64,000 bases of DNA from Toxonevra muliebris (taxonomy: Eukaryota; Arthropoda; Insecta; Diptera; Pallopteridae), in the NCBI GenBank assembly GCA_963691655.1, contig OY829326.1, positions 35,677,989 through 35,741,988 of the forward strand, written 5' to 3'. The translations under genes and the position numbers were made by a program. The notes under the pieces are model-generated. The model ran no database searches. It had not been told where the DNA came from and was given only the letters and a program-made list of their open reading frames with translations. Within the stretch, counting starts at the first letter, position 1; every line of letters begins with the position of its first letter. Positions 1 to 11,892 of this stretch are shown here, in pieces.

Positions 1-1259
1 ATCCATTTCATGTTTATTGTTGTTTTTAAAACAACAACAACAACACAACAGCAAAACTGAATATCATTTCTAGAATATACATATACTACAATACATGCTA
101 AGATTGAACGAATCTTCTGTCTTTATCACCATTCGGGGAACACCAGAAATGTGTTTGAATCGTAGCTGTTTCATTCCTTTCTTCCTTTTTTGTGGTGTTA
201 AATTATCGCTAAATTTCAGCATTTCATTACCAATCAAAATGAAATAAGACATTTTAAGCGTGTTCAATTGACATTGCTCCATTCTTCAAATGCTTGAGTG
301 TTTGGAGGATGGAGTGAAGAGAGACGGAAATGAAGCTCACACAAGCGGCACATCCTTCATCCTGTCGCAGTTAGTGGCAGAGTGAGCTATTTGTTAACTT
401 AATAATGACAGCTCAAGGCAATGCAGCAAGCACTGAAGACGCTCCGCGTCGCGCTTTTTTAATGGGAATAGACAGAATTGGTGCTGCCAAGTCGAAATCC
501 TGACGAATTCCACTTAAATTCCTGTAATTTGATTTACGTTTTACAAATTAATTCAAATTTTCATTGTATACGTTTGTGTACTCGTCGAATTTTATATTAC
601 ATTCACACACACATCCATACATACTATATACGTATATAGTGAGCTTGAAATGATGTAAAATACATAGTTATTTTCCATACTGTGTATCTTTAGAATCGTA
701 ATTGTTGTGAAAATGAATGGCGCACATTTGATGTAAATATTGATTTGTGGGCACAAATACATTTATTTTTGTAAAGATAAGAAGAGATTTTTCTTTTCTT
801 GAGATAATCCTGCGTATGCAGTGAAATCTGTCAACCCATACTATCTTCAGTGTTCTATGTATAATGACAGTTAAATAAATGAGTGAGAGAAAGTTCACCT
901 TTATCATAAAATAAAAGCTATGAGTTTGTTTGCTTGGCACTACAAACCGACTATCTCGCTTGATCACATCTAAACGGCTTCATCAGTCGCTGCTGATTCT
1001 TTTTCGCATTTCGGGTGGAATACCTTCCTCGACAACAACAAAGTACTAGAGTACCATTTTGAATAAGATTTACCTGGATATCATATACAAATATTGCATA
1101 TCCTTGATAATGTAATCACTAAGGTCCCTGTGCGGCTTTTGCCACCACGGAAGTCATTATAACCTTGGCCGTGCTCTTGAATGCGGGTGTATAATTGACA
1201 TATCGAGGTGGTGGAAATCGACCTCGAGTTGTGGATGCTACAACATTTTCCAAATATGT
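1..1259. other. AT-rich intergenic DNA without recognised genes
   Basis: No ORF with recognisable protein similarity, no tRNA-like promoter and no inverted repeat was found. There are short AAC-rich and CA/TA simple sequences near positions 30-60 and 600-645. Short ORFs here have no coding character. Confidence 0.5.
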
Positions 1260-1545
1260 GACAATCTCGATAATGCACTAAACTTTCACCTGAAAGGTTT
1301 CGGGTTCGATTTCCATCTAGGTCAGGCGTTAAATTCTTATAACCTTCTTATATTCCTATGTATATGAGGTGAATAAGAATTATATGTATCTATTGGTAGT
1401 AATGGCAAAAAACGCCAAGTGATAATAATTTGGCACTCCGCCTATTGGAACCGGCGTTAAACTGTAGGCCCAACCATGTGATAACACAATGATTCATTCT
1501 GGCCTAAGTGTACCCCTGGACCGCCGTTTAACCGTACTTAACCTT
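1260..1545 (+). mobile_element. tRNA-derived SINE, degraded copy 1
   Basis: Aligns by eye along its length with the better copy at 13396-13719. Shared landmarks are the B-box-like GGGTTCGATTTCC, TTATAACCTTCTTATATTC, the core TCGGCGTTAAACTGTAGG-type block, and the tail GGCCTAAGTGT. The A-box segment present in copy 2 (TAGCCTAGTGG) is missing here, apparently deleted. Same orientation as copy 2. No target duplication was found. Confidence 0.7.
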
Positions 1546-1599
1546 TTAAACTCGTTTTACAGCTCAATTAATTAGGGTCAGTTTATAGATGTTCTACTT

Positions 1600-1830
1600 T
1601 TAGAGGGCCTGGTAATAGTGTTGGTCAGTTTTGGAACTGTTTTTATGTTTGGTTTCATGATTTGGTTCTTAGTCTCATATCAGATATGAATTTTAGTCTA
1701 CATAATTCTGCTTTTGTCTAATTTTTGGTTTTACTTTAGGTCTGAGGATTGTTCTGATTTTTTGTCTTAATTTTGATCTGAATTTCAATTTTGTCTATAG
1801 GTCTAATTTAATCTTCTCTGAACCATCACA
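1600..1830 (+). repeat. degenerate GTCTGA-type repeat tract, copy 1
   Basis: T/G-rich tract in which variants of GGTCTGA and TTTTGGTCTAATTTT recur every 15-30 bases. The same sequence style and motif fill the larger tract at 24385-25700. It has the look of an old, heavily mutated minisatellite. The open frame at 1843-2052 is homopolymer-rich and not convincing. Confidence 0.5.
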
Positions 1831-2762
1831 AATACATTTGACGTGTTTTGCTGTTCCTTTTTTTACTTTATTTTAAATAAAACTTTTCCGTTGTCTCATT
1901 TTCATTTTTCCAAGCAATTTATATTGCTTTGGATATTAGTATTTCAGTTAAAAAAAAAAAAAAATATATTAAAAAATGAAGTTATTCGATTTGCATTATT
2001 CATCATAACTACAACACCAATATCAGACAACAGACTGTTTTTGTTTGAATAAAGAGGAAAATCTCTGAAGAGAGAGTTAAATGATAAGTCCAGCTACTCT
2101 AAAAAATGTTTTTTAGCTTGAAAACGTTTGAGAACATATTTAAATCATTCTGAAAGAATTCGACTTAATAGTATAGATTTTTATTATTCTTTAAAATAAA
2201 ATATATCCCAAAATATTTTATTGAATGTTTAATAAATCAGACATACCCCCACCACACCAAATCGTAATCATTGATAAGTCACTGATAATGCCCTAATTAC
2301 CCTAGTAGTAGTAGTGCCCTAGATATATGTGTATTCCTCTTGCGTTTGAATACTTCGCAGTATAGTCCAGTTCTGTGAGTAAACTTATCTTGTGTTCCTC
2401 CAGTTAGCAATGCCCTAGAAAAAATCCCCAATCAACAACTTTATATAAGCTTAGGGATCTAAGCCCAATATGATGACCCAATGTTTCTTTCTTCCCTTCA
2501 CTCTCATTTCTAGAGGCTAAGTTATGATTCTTGGCCTCATCTTTTATTCCAAATAGTCAACTATATATCCTAGAACCCAGAATATGTTGATTTAATTTGT
2601 TTTGCTCAACTTATTCCATAGCTCTAGTTTTTCCCAGACTAAATTTGTGAGGATAAATCAAAAGAGTCCTCTGCTTTCACTGTGACTTGACTGTCTGATC
2701 GGCAGAAAGAACTTTTCGATTTATATGGAATAACTATGTGTCAGACATTGGGATATGCAATA

Positions 2763-5010
2763 TACACTGTCGGTCTCAAAAACCGCATCACTTACAATAC
2801 TGCTGCAATTTCGGTGCCAAAAACAACTGCAAAGTATAAACAATCGTCACGCCATCAAAACGTCGAAATTCTTGTTCTTAGGTATCAAGAAGTATCATAT
2901 AGTTAAATATCTGAAAAAATCTGATGCCTACATTCGACTGCTGTTGGACTGATCCAAAAAAATGGCAATTTGTACCCGCTTGAAAGAACCAAGAAAAGGA
3001 TCAAGGATCAAGAAGACTATGGAAGACAAATACGAGAGAAAATGGCATAACCTGAAAGAGAACCATAAATTATCGATTTAAAAGTGCAGTCACAATAAGG
3101 ACTGCGCTAAAGAGCTATTACAACCTGAATATAAATGTCGAAAACTTACGCAGAAAGAAACGAAAGTTCGATTTGTATGGGAGACGATCAGAGAAAAATT
3201 CGTTGTTGACAAAATGAATGGAAACAAATCGCCTGGCATGGACTCAAAACTACAGCAATTGAACTCTGGCAGACTCGAGAAAAGTTATATGATCGGGCAA
3301 ATTAAACTCAATTTTTTATGCGCATTTAATCTTCGGTACGTGCGACGCTCACATATAGAACAATGCAAGGATAACGGTGTAGCAAAAATAGTCAAATTCC
3401 CACAAAGTCATATGGCTTGAATGGATTTTTCCTACTATATCCGGGTTCCCTTATGCTATATTAAAGAGGCTGTGAATGCCCAAAAATATGGCTAAAATTT
3501 TATGGAGCAATTGCTGTAAGCCAATTGTGGTGCGCTTCGGTCTTTAATGACGTTATTTTTCCGGACGGCTTCTGCGGCATATCATCGCGCCAAATTGGCA
3601 AGGTCTAATTAGTAATGAATGCCTGTGTGTTTAGTGACAGTCAAGCTGCGCTTAAATCCTTGCTTAATCCTCTAACCACGTCTAAACTGGTTATGCATAG
3701 CAAATCCAGGCTTGATTGTGTTGGAAAACACAATAGCCTGCTTTTGATATGGGTTCCTGGACACTCAGGAATTTCAGGAAATTAATCGGCTGACCTTCTG
3801 GCCAGAAAGGGTTCGGAAACTGGTTTCCTGGGCCTAGAACCTGTACTCTCTTTGTCGTCTACAGCCATCAAGACCACCATTAATGAGTGGGTCGACTTGA
3901 CCCACAATCGTAAATGGGAGGACCTGAGGGGCTTTAGACAGACAAAGACCATGTTACCTGTTATCTCGAAGCGTCTAACGGACTTTCTGATCACTTTCTG
4001 TAGGCAGGTGGGATTATATACAGGTCATTTCTCTTGGGCCAAACATTTGCATATGATTGGCCTAGAAGCTAGGGCCTTCTGTGCTTCCTGTGGTTTGGAG
4101 GAAAAATGTGAAGAGACGGCGGACCACTTTCTTAATGTCTGCCCCGCTTTCTGCCAGATCAGAGTAAGCATATTTGGCACTGGAATGTTGGGAGACGAAC
4201 ACCTGAGCTCTCTAACACCGCAGGATCTGCTAAGATTTATTAATAAATCTGGTAGATTTAAAGAATAGCAAAAGGGAACACAGGATATAGTACAATGGAC
4301 GTAGAACTTGTCTGAGTGCTGTATTCTTAAATACTTCTTTTGTCTGTTCCAAAAAAAAAAAAAAAAAAAAAAAAAAAATGAATGCCTAATGTTTGATAAC
4401 TTTAGAAATGGTAAAAAAGTTAGATCATTGATCCTTTTTTTTTTGCATATTCAAAATGTTTTCGATGATGTTAGAATTTACTGGTAGGACTGATCAGGTA
4501 GCTCGCGCGATTTAAGTCCGATAGAGCACCTCTGTCATATAATGAAACGGAAAGTTGCTCAAAATATGCCAAAGAATAAAAAACCCCTTATTGAAGTTCT
4601 GAAAAAAGTTTGGCATTAAAAAAATAACGAATAATATCCTTAAAGAGTTTATCGACTCCATACCATTCAAGATAACGACCATAATAAAGGCCAAGAGAGG
4701 GGCACCATCAAACAAACAATTTTGCTTGTGGCTCTTATATGAAACAAATTAATCCTAGTTTGTATCTTAAAAAAAAACAAAAATTTTTATTTTTACATAC
4801 TTTTAAATAATAAATTCAAAAACGCGAAATTTCTTCCATATTTTATATTTATTTTTGTTTTAATTAAAAAGTAATAAAATTTGTGTGTCGCCAAATTTTG
4901 TTCATTTTGTTCCCGAAAATAAAAAAAAATCACATTCAATAAAACAAAATCAGGTTTAAGCGATTTTCTTGAAATTAGTGGGTGGTGCGGTTTTTGTGAC
5001 CACCAGTGTA
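2763..5010 (+). mobile_element. Tc1-like DNA transposon, decayed, interrupted by a LINE
   Basis: The terminal 29 bases (2763-2791 and 4982-5010) are inverted repeats matching at 25 of 29 positions, both with the block CAAAAACCGCA, and are flanked by TA. Inside, on +, are relics of a Tc1-family transposase. Around 3330-3500 reads RYVRRS, VKFPQSHMA and FSYYIRVPL, like the YVRR...SVMVWGCFSYY region. Around 4505-4700 come RDLSPIEHL, corresponding to the DLNPIEHLW motif with the third catalytic residue, and the C-terminal EFIDSIP...IKAKRGAPS. Many frameshifts and stops make it inactive. A LINE tail occupies 3625-4376, accounting for the length above the usual 1.5-1.7 kb. Confidence 0.85.
3625..4376 (+). 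mobile_element. 5'-truncated LINE (RNase H and zinc-knuckle end) with poly(A) tail
   Basis: Encodes the 3' end of a non-LTR retrotransposon ORF2. There is an RNase H portion (VFSDSQAALKSLL, then LLLIWVPGHSGISGN) followed by ADLLARKGS, GLEPV and a C-terminal Cys/His motif (CASCG...ADHFLNVC), ending at the stop near 4268. A TAA at 3783-3785 replaces the usual Glu of the GNE-ADxLA motif, so the copy is dead. It ends in a run of about 28 A. AATGAATGCCT occurs immediately before the element (3614-3624) and after the tail (4377-4387), an 11-bp target duplication. The clade is I/LOA/R1-like; I cannot fix it further. Confidence 0.88.
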
Positions 5011-5012
5011 TA

Positions 5013-6810
5013 TTAAAAACCGTTTAGCATTCATGCTCCGAAGATATTTTAATAATGTGCAAATGCGAAATTGAATTAAACAGAGTTATCCATTTACAGT
5101 TTCAGCATTACTTTTTTCGAATGTTGCCCTCTTAACGGTCTCATGTTTAATTAAAGACTATCTGAATAGATATGTTCTTTCGCATAGCTTTGGAAGAAAC
5201 ACGCCAAAATGACCGAGCGAAACGTTTCAGTGATACTTGACCTAATTGTATGATTATTGCAACAATAATTACCTTTCAAAATTTCGATGAGTTGTTGCTA
5301 CTATTAAGGTCAATTTCATAAAATTATATGATAAAAGCTATCATCGGTCAATTAACAGTAGTCAGTTTTACTGTATGACCCTGTATATTGATACGCTTTG
5401 CTTACGAATGACATCAAAGGAACCACTTTACTCTAAGCTCTTTCCAATTTCGTCAGTGCATTGGATATGTTGAGCTTTCGATAATTTTCATTTCAGTTTT
5501 GTAACTAGTTTTCATTTTTTGGAGTTTTTTTCTTTTTCGCTATTATATGGAACGAACGAACGATGTTCACCTCAACGTATGTAAATGCAAATGGAGCGCG
5601 CTTGACCGCAAAAGCGCGCGCGCGCTTACCAGTTCTTCCAAAGTATAATCGTTGAAATCTCATTGAAAATGGCAATTGCAGTTATGACTTGGCCAAAAGA
5701 GTTCAACTGCAATAGTACGGTCTGTCTGTCTGTCTGCTTGACTGTCTATTTGTCAGCTTGCGTGCTAAACTCTCGAGTATAGAATGAATTTTCAAATTTG
5801 CAAATCGTTCAAGCGACTAACTTAACCGCAGGTTAAACGCTCGCTCGTACTCTGCTGTTGTTGTTGCTGTTAATATCGATGAAGATTTTGCTGGTTAATT
5901 TCGCTACGAGCCATACACACACACACACACACACATAGAGCTTGAATTTGGAACCGCAATGCTGCATTCTAAGTATTCAGTGCAGGGCGAAAGACAAGGG
6001 AGTTTCCTGATTAAACATAAAGTTGCATGGTCACATGGTTGTATAGTAGTTGTACTACCATGAGCGTAAGACATGCCATGTGATTCACAATGATTTTGGA
6101 TGTTGTACTATGCACTCACGTTCGCTCGCTCGCCCGCCAAACTGCTTCTCTTTGCTCGCTCTAACTTGTGCTTATATTTGCTGTTGGACTGTGTATCTTG
6201 GCCAGATTTTGATTATGAGTTTTTGGTATTTGAATTTCGGAATAATAATGAATTCCCATGCAATTTTGCATGTTCTTGTGTTGTTGCTGCTAACAGAACT
6301 TGCTTTCTGTCGCGTCCATTTCTGTTGTTGCATGCAATCTGTGCTTCATGTTGATATTGCAGTCGTGGTGAGCTTGTTGCAAACGCTACAAAATGAAGCA
6401 ACAATAACGACACCAACAACAATAACACGAATTTTCTGATGATTATGCAATCGAAAATATCTTCAATGCGCTTTCGCTTGCGGGTTTACGTTGCATTATT
6501 ATTTTTTGTTTTTTTTGTGTTTTGTTATTTGGAGGGAATGGGGACAGAGTGGTTTAATTCCTATTTTGTTTTGGTTTCTATTAGTTAAAACTGTTCTCAC
6601 TCAGATTACATCAATTGTTGCAATTTATTTGCATAATTTTTATTATGAAGGTGATATTAACTAATATTCATAAGTTTGTGCATACAAATCTTTGAATGTG
6701 TATATACAGAGGGTTAGAAGTTTCATGAGTACGTTAGTTTTATTAACATTACAGTTATTCAGCGAAAACTTCGAGGGCCAGTAGGAAAATGTGCTATTTA
6801 ATTGTTAATA
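5013..6810. other. intergenic DNA with simple repeats
   Basis: No recognised gene. Contains an alternating GC stretch near 5610-5630, a (TGTC)n run near 5720, an (AC)10 microsatellite at 5915-5935, and GCTC-rich sequence near 6120. Three overlapping ORFs at 6050-6440 on both strands have no recognisable similarity and look like chance reading of low-complexity DNA. Confidence 0.5.
5915..5935. repeat. (AC)n microsatellite
   Basis: About ten uninterrupted AC dinucleotides. Simple sequence, no coding context. Confidence 0.9.
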
Positions 6811-6823
6811 CTGACTCATCATT

Positions 6824-7442
6824 GTATTGTATTGTATTAGAGAGGGTTATGTATTTGTACCGCGGCCTATTAGATCTATTGTTTCTCTATCTAGTTTGAT
6901 TGATATCTAGAGTGCCTCATCCAGTCCAGTCTCCCTCAAGAATTTGAGTACTGCGCTCGGATCTATGGTTGCTAGTTCTGTACTGGGCACTTCGTACATA
7001 CCCAGATATTTCATTCAGTGGTCCACACTGAGCTAAAATATGTTCTGATGATTCATCTTCCTCATTACAAAACCTACATATTGAGCTTTCCTCAACTCCT
7101 ATTTTGCAAAGGTGTTCTCTGAGCCCGCAGTGCCCAGTCAAAATACCAACTAATATACGCAGACTGTTTTTGTTGAGACCAATGCAGAATGTGTATCTAT
7201 TCTTGTTATAGTTACCTAGAAGCGTTTTGGATTGCCTCAGTCCCGGAAGATTATTAAAGAGTTCTTGCCTCTTGTTCTTCTCTTTCTGCCTGAGTACTTC
7301 CCTGATTACGCTATCTCCTATTCCACAGAAGGTTTAAGGTCCCACGAAAGTGGTCGCTGCTCTCTTTCTAGCAAGCTCGTCTGCCTGCTCATTGCCCTCT
7401 ATTCCTAAGTGTCCAGGGACCCAACATAGAGCGACTTTATTG
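6824..7442 (-). mobile_element. 5'-truncated LINE fragment with 13-bp target duplication
   Basis: On the minus strand reads VALCWVPGHLGIEGNEQADELARK (about 7435-7365), the RNase H core. It continues into the C-terminal zinc region ILTGHCGLREHL...CRFCNEEDESSEHILAQC (about 7150-7030). The 3' end is a short tandem tail of ATTGT units (6821-6840 on +) instead of poly(A). CTGACTCATCATT occurs on both sides (6811-6823 and 7443-7455), so this is a target-primed insertion. A stop in the GP-TFCGIG segment and the truncation make it non-functional. The same kind of protein end is seen at 45520-46336. Confidence 0.85.
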
Positions 7443-7455
7443 CTGACTCATCATT

Positions 7456-10400
7456 ACTGAGTCCTCTTTTTTTCCTAGTGGAGCACTCTTATCTAAATTA
7501 TTTTTTTCCCAGAACCATATTTAGTTCCGTGATTTTCCAGATTCTCTATGTTTTTCTCCCCATGCTCGGTTTCCAAGTTGCTTTTAGCGGCATCTGTAGG
7601 TTCCATTTGAATACTTGCCGACAGATTTCGCACCGTTTCCACAATGATACGATAAGTTTAACCCGATCAATGCAAATAACTATGTATTTGCTTATTTTGA
7701 AGAAGAAACCATAGTTTTTCGGTAAATTAAATTTTGATTAGGTTCGTTTATGGTATAGGATTAGCTGGGAATGCTTGAGTTCAAGTTTCTTTCCATCCGA
7801 GAATGAATTCCTCGGACTGCAATCATTGAACATTTGCTTGCAGCCTCGTTTTCCAGCAGAACAACGGTATTCATCTGCTTGACTGTCCGTTCTTATGAAT
7901 GGATCTTAACATTATGGATAATTTATGGACAAATCTAATTTGATAGGTTTATGGCAATAATGATAACGTCTATGTATTGAAAATTGTGTTACATGGCAAA
8001 TGATTTACAAAACTTATACAATTCCATGAAAACGCGGTTGTGTTATGTACTTACAAAATTGTGTTGGAGAGATCTGAAGATGATAGAAAAATGAAGAAAT
8101 TTTAGTTTCGCCAAATGAAAGGAAGCCAAAGAGAGCAAAATTTGATTGAAGTTCAATTTCTGTAGCCTATAAAGTGTCAACCAGAAAAATTCTCCGTATT
8201 TGGTTCAGTTTCGGCCGTCAAATGGTCAAGCATTTGATCGAATATGTAGAGAGGAAGTTTTGATCAAACCTAATACTTTCTAATAGTTAAAAAAAACTAA
8301 ATTTTTTTTCTGAAAAACTCTAAGAAATTCATAAATTGAATATCAGTTAGATTTTCATTCCGCTTTGCATTTATTAACAGCTACAGTCATTAGATTTTAA
8401 AGTTTTCATTCTTCCTCGCAGTTTTTTAATTCAAAAGCAAAGATCATAATGGCTAATATACTATCTGCGAACAAAGAGGAGTTCCCTCCCCCTCATTCGT
8501 CCTCACCGTAACAGGTAAATTGCGAAATTTCAAGAAATTTTTCATAAAAACCTATTTTTAACAATATTTTGATGCCCATTGGTTCTTAACTGGTGATGTC
8601 AATATGAGATTATGGTTTGAAAATCCAAAAAATACATAGATAACAGCAGTCACCATTGCCGAGTTTAATCCAAAATTTTAAGTTCCGTCGGACACTAACT
8701 CAGTATACGACAATGCAGTTGCTCCTTACAACTCTATATGTATATTTAATTGGTAAATAATAGTTAAAACTAATGTAGTAGTTTATTTAAAAACAATCAA
8801 TTATTTTTATAGCCATTAATAACTTTTATACCCCTGTTAATAAAGGTTAATAAAAAGTCTCAAATAATATACCACTTTCCAATGAAATAATTATTTAAAT
8901 TATATAGGTACTATGTGTATGCATGTATGTAGTACATACATATGTATTGTGTAATTTCCACATATTAAATGTAGAAATATTGACAACACAAGCACAAGCC
9001 ACCCACAATTTTTTTCTCTACTATTCTATGTACACTGTATACGCAAAAGTGCACATAAAAATTGCTTTGAAAATAGTTTAATGATATACGAAACATACAC
9101 ATACATATATACCTACATACATACAATTAAAGGTGTCCATAATTGTATGGGAAAAAATTAAAAGAACCCTTGCTTTTCGTGAGCCGTGCAGAATAGGTAT
9201 GTTTACTAAATTTGCACTTAAATAAATATGTTTCATATAAAAATTGGGATCATTCGGGGCCCTGCCATTAACCTCCGTTGCTCTAGAAAATTTTCAAAAT
9301 TTGTTGTTCGATGAAAAACGAACGTAAATATATGTATGTATATCTTTTCCTTAAAATTCGTTCACAAAAATTTTCAATGACCTCATTAAAAAAAAATAAG
9401 TAATAATAATAATTTGTTAACTGATTAAGTCCCAGTACTTATTCTTTCTTATGATTTTAATGCCCGGACCTTCAAAGTGAAATGTTCAGCCCCATACCTT
9501 TGCATACAGGAAATTTGTTTATTGCTCGAAGGTAAGTATTATAGAGTTGTTATCTTTGGAAAGATGAGGTATGAGTAACGCTCGTATCTATACAGTTTTT
9601 CGCGGTAGTATACTATTTTTTAGACTCCAAAACCGCATACCTCCTTTTTTACCAAAATACCGCGTTTATTTATACTAAGAAAAAATATTAAATTTAATTT
9701 TTAAAGCTTCGAAATTCAAATTTATTAATCGAATGCAAAACGTCAGAGAGAACTATGGCTACACTATGAAAATGGAAACATAGAAGGCGATTCTAATCGT
9801 CAAATGTAACTTGAAATATCCATGCCGTGGTTTCTATAAATACCTCATAGCAAAACCGGAATTACTTTGTAAAATTTCTTTAAAAGACAAATACGATATA
9901 ACAAGGGAAGGACATAATAAAATGGAGAATGAAGTCGATTCAAATGATGGATAATTTGCTTTCTTTGCTAATTTTCATTGAATAAAATTTATAGAGCGAA
10001 ATATACGGTTTTTTTTTTCAATCGATTTACTGTATTTTAAAAATTTTTGGTAGAATTATACAGTTCTTGGTCAAAAAAAGATATGAGCGTTAGGTATGAG
10101 TTTAAATGCTTCTGTCGACTAACCCCTCATTTTCCTATTTCCCAATTTCCTTTCCTCCCACTCCCCAGTACCAGATAAATTGCCGAAATGCGAGATGGCT
10201 TCTGCTAGTCTTAGTTTGACCTCCTTTTAATCCGTTTTTTAAAAAGCTTATTTTCAAGAATATTTTTATACAGATTGGGTCATAATGGATGAAATCAATG
10301 GGTGCGTTTCCCGGGTGCAAATCAGAAAAGCTGTTTTCAAAGTGTGTTAGAAACGCGTCGCTGAGTGCGTCATATTAGCAAAGCGGACGCCATTTTTATA

Positions 10401-10998
10401 ACCATATTATTTTTCTGATTTTTCAGGGAACTCTTGAAACATTTTGTCCATATAAGAGATGGGCGCGTGACGTGAATTTTACGTCAAACGCGTCAAAACT
10501 AATTTTATTAGTTTAAAAAGTAAAGTTGTGTTTTCTGCAGCTAATAAGCTTTGTTATGCCTACTGACGTTAGCTGTGTTGTCCTATTTTTGAATCCATCA
10601 GAAAAAAAAATTTAAGAAATGTAATAACCACTGCAAGAATTATGATGGATAGTTTCAACAAAACAATACAAAGAAAGACTTGTCAGTAATATCGATAAAT
10701 TAGGGAGACTTGCATATTCGTGTCCTACTATTCTAAAAGACGCTTTGATTTCAGAGTTGAGAGACTCTTCCAATGTAAAAGCCAATCCCGAAAATCACGA
10801 GTGCGAATAAAGAAATGATGACTTTTTGGAATAATATGAACGTGCGTAAAGATGCATGAATTTTTGTTGATAAAATATCAACGTGCGTGACCATGCTGGA
10901 GTAATAATTTCAAAGCCATGGGTGTGGGTGACCGCAAGACAAGAACTGTGCATTCACGTGTCCATCTCCATTCCACATTTCTTTCAGTTTTGGAAATA
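7456..10998. other. AT-rich intergenic DNA, no gene seen
   Basis: No ORF with recognisable similarity and no clear terminal repeats. Two short blocks (about 8505-8545 and 10168-10200) share a CAG-TAAATTGCGAAAT-like stretch following pyrimidine-rich sequence and may be copies of one old repeat. Short TATG/TACA simple sequence lies at 8920-9125. Confidence 0.4.
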
Positions 10999-11892
10999 AC
11001 ACTTTGATCAAAAAGTTCCCGGAATTTATTCAGAAAATTAAAAATACAAGTTTATTCATCTAAATCTATATTGTCTCCTTCAAAGTAATCCCCATCGACT
11101 GCAACACACTTGTGCCAGCGCTTAATCCAATCCTCGAAACATTTTTTATATTCGGTTTTCGGTATGTCCATCAGTGCTTCCTGTGATTTGTCCATTACTT
11201 CCTCCCGGCTGCTGAAACGCGTTCCCCGTAATGGTTTTTTAACTCAATTGAACAGAAAGAAAACACAGAGAGCCAAATCAAGTGAATTCGGTGGCTATTG
11301 AATGGTATTTGTGGCATTTTTCATCAAAAAATTACGAATAATGATGGCACTGTGCGACGGTGCGTTGTCATGGTGCAAAATCCACGAGTTTTCTGTCCAC
11401 AATTCTGGTTCTTTTCAGCGAATTGCTTCACGCAAACGCCTCATAACGCCCAAATAATACTCTCTGATAGTTAATTTCTTTTACTTTATCAACTTTTTCG
11501 TCGGTTTTCGTTGTCGATGGTCTGCCACTGCGTTCATCATCTTCGATTGGCGATCCACGACGACCACTTTTGAACAGCTCGTGCCACTGGTAAACGACCG
11601 TTTTCTTTAGAGAATCGTTGCCGAAACACTTTCGCAACATTTCCAAAGTTCGCGCACCATTAAATCCGTTTTTTACGCAAAATTTAATAAAATTGTAAAA
11701 AATCGCCAACACACACAGAGATAGATGTACTCTTGGCTACGTAACTTTTGCAAATGTAAAGCTATGAGGCTTAGATTTAGAGGGAATATCAACAACAGAT
11801 GTACCAATTTAACAAACAAAAAAGCAGAACTCAAATCGGAACGATGGGAGCGCCACATGGTGGTTATTCCGGGAACTTTAAGATCAAGGTGG
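10999..11892 (-). mobile_element. internally deleted mariner-like element
   Basis: Ends at 10999-11025 and 11866-11892 are inverted repeats sharing AAGTTCCCGGAAT and TTGATC, and are flanked by TA. On the minus strand the first part encodes the N-terminal helix-turn-helix region of a mariner transposase (FCVKNGFNGARTLEML...WHELFKSGR, EDDERSGRPST; 11712-11480). It then jumps directly to the catalytic C-terminus (ENSWILHHDNAPSH near 11395, then EDWIKRWHKCVAVDGDYFEG near 11080). About 0.4-0.5 kb of coding sequence with the first catalytic Asp is missing, so the element can only move in trans, if at all. Several stops and frameshifts. Confidence 0.87.

Noticed and set aside
6050..6439. 129-codon ORF plus overlapping ORFs on both strands
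   Set aside because: No domain, low-complexity Leu/Cys-rich translations, and open frames on both strands point to compositional chance.
10470..10490. TGACGTGAATTTTACGTCA palindrome as a CRE-like regulatory site
   Set aside because: Single short palindrome with no gene nearby; chance is likely.
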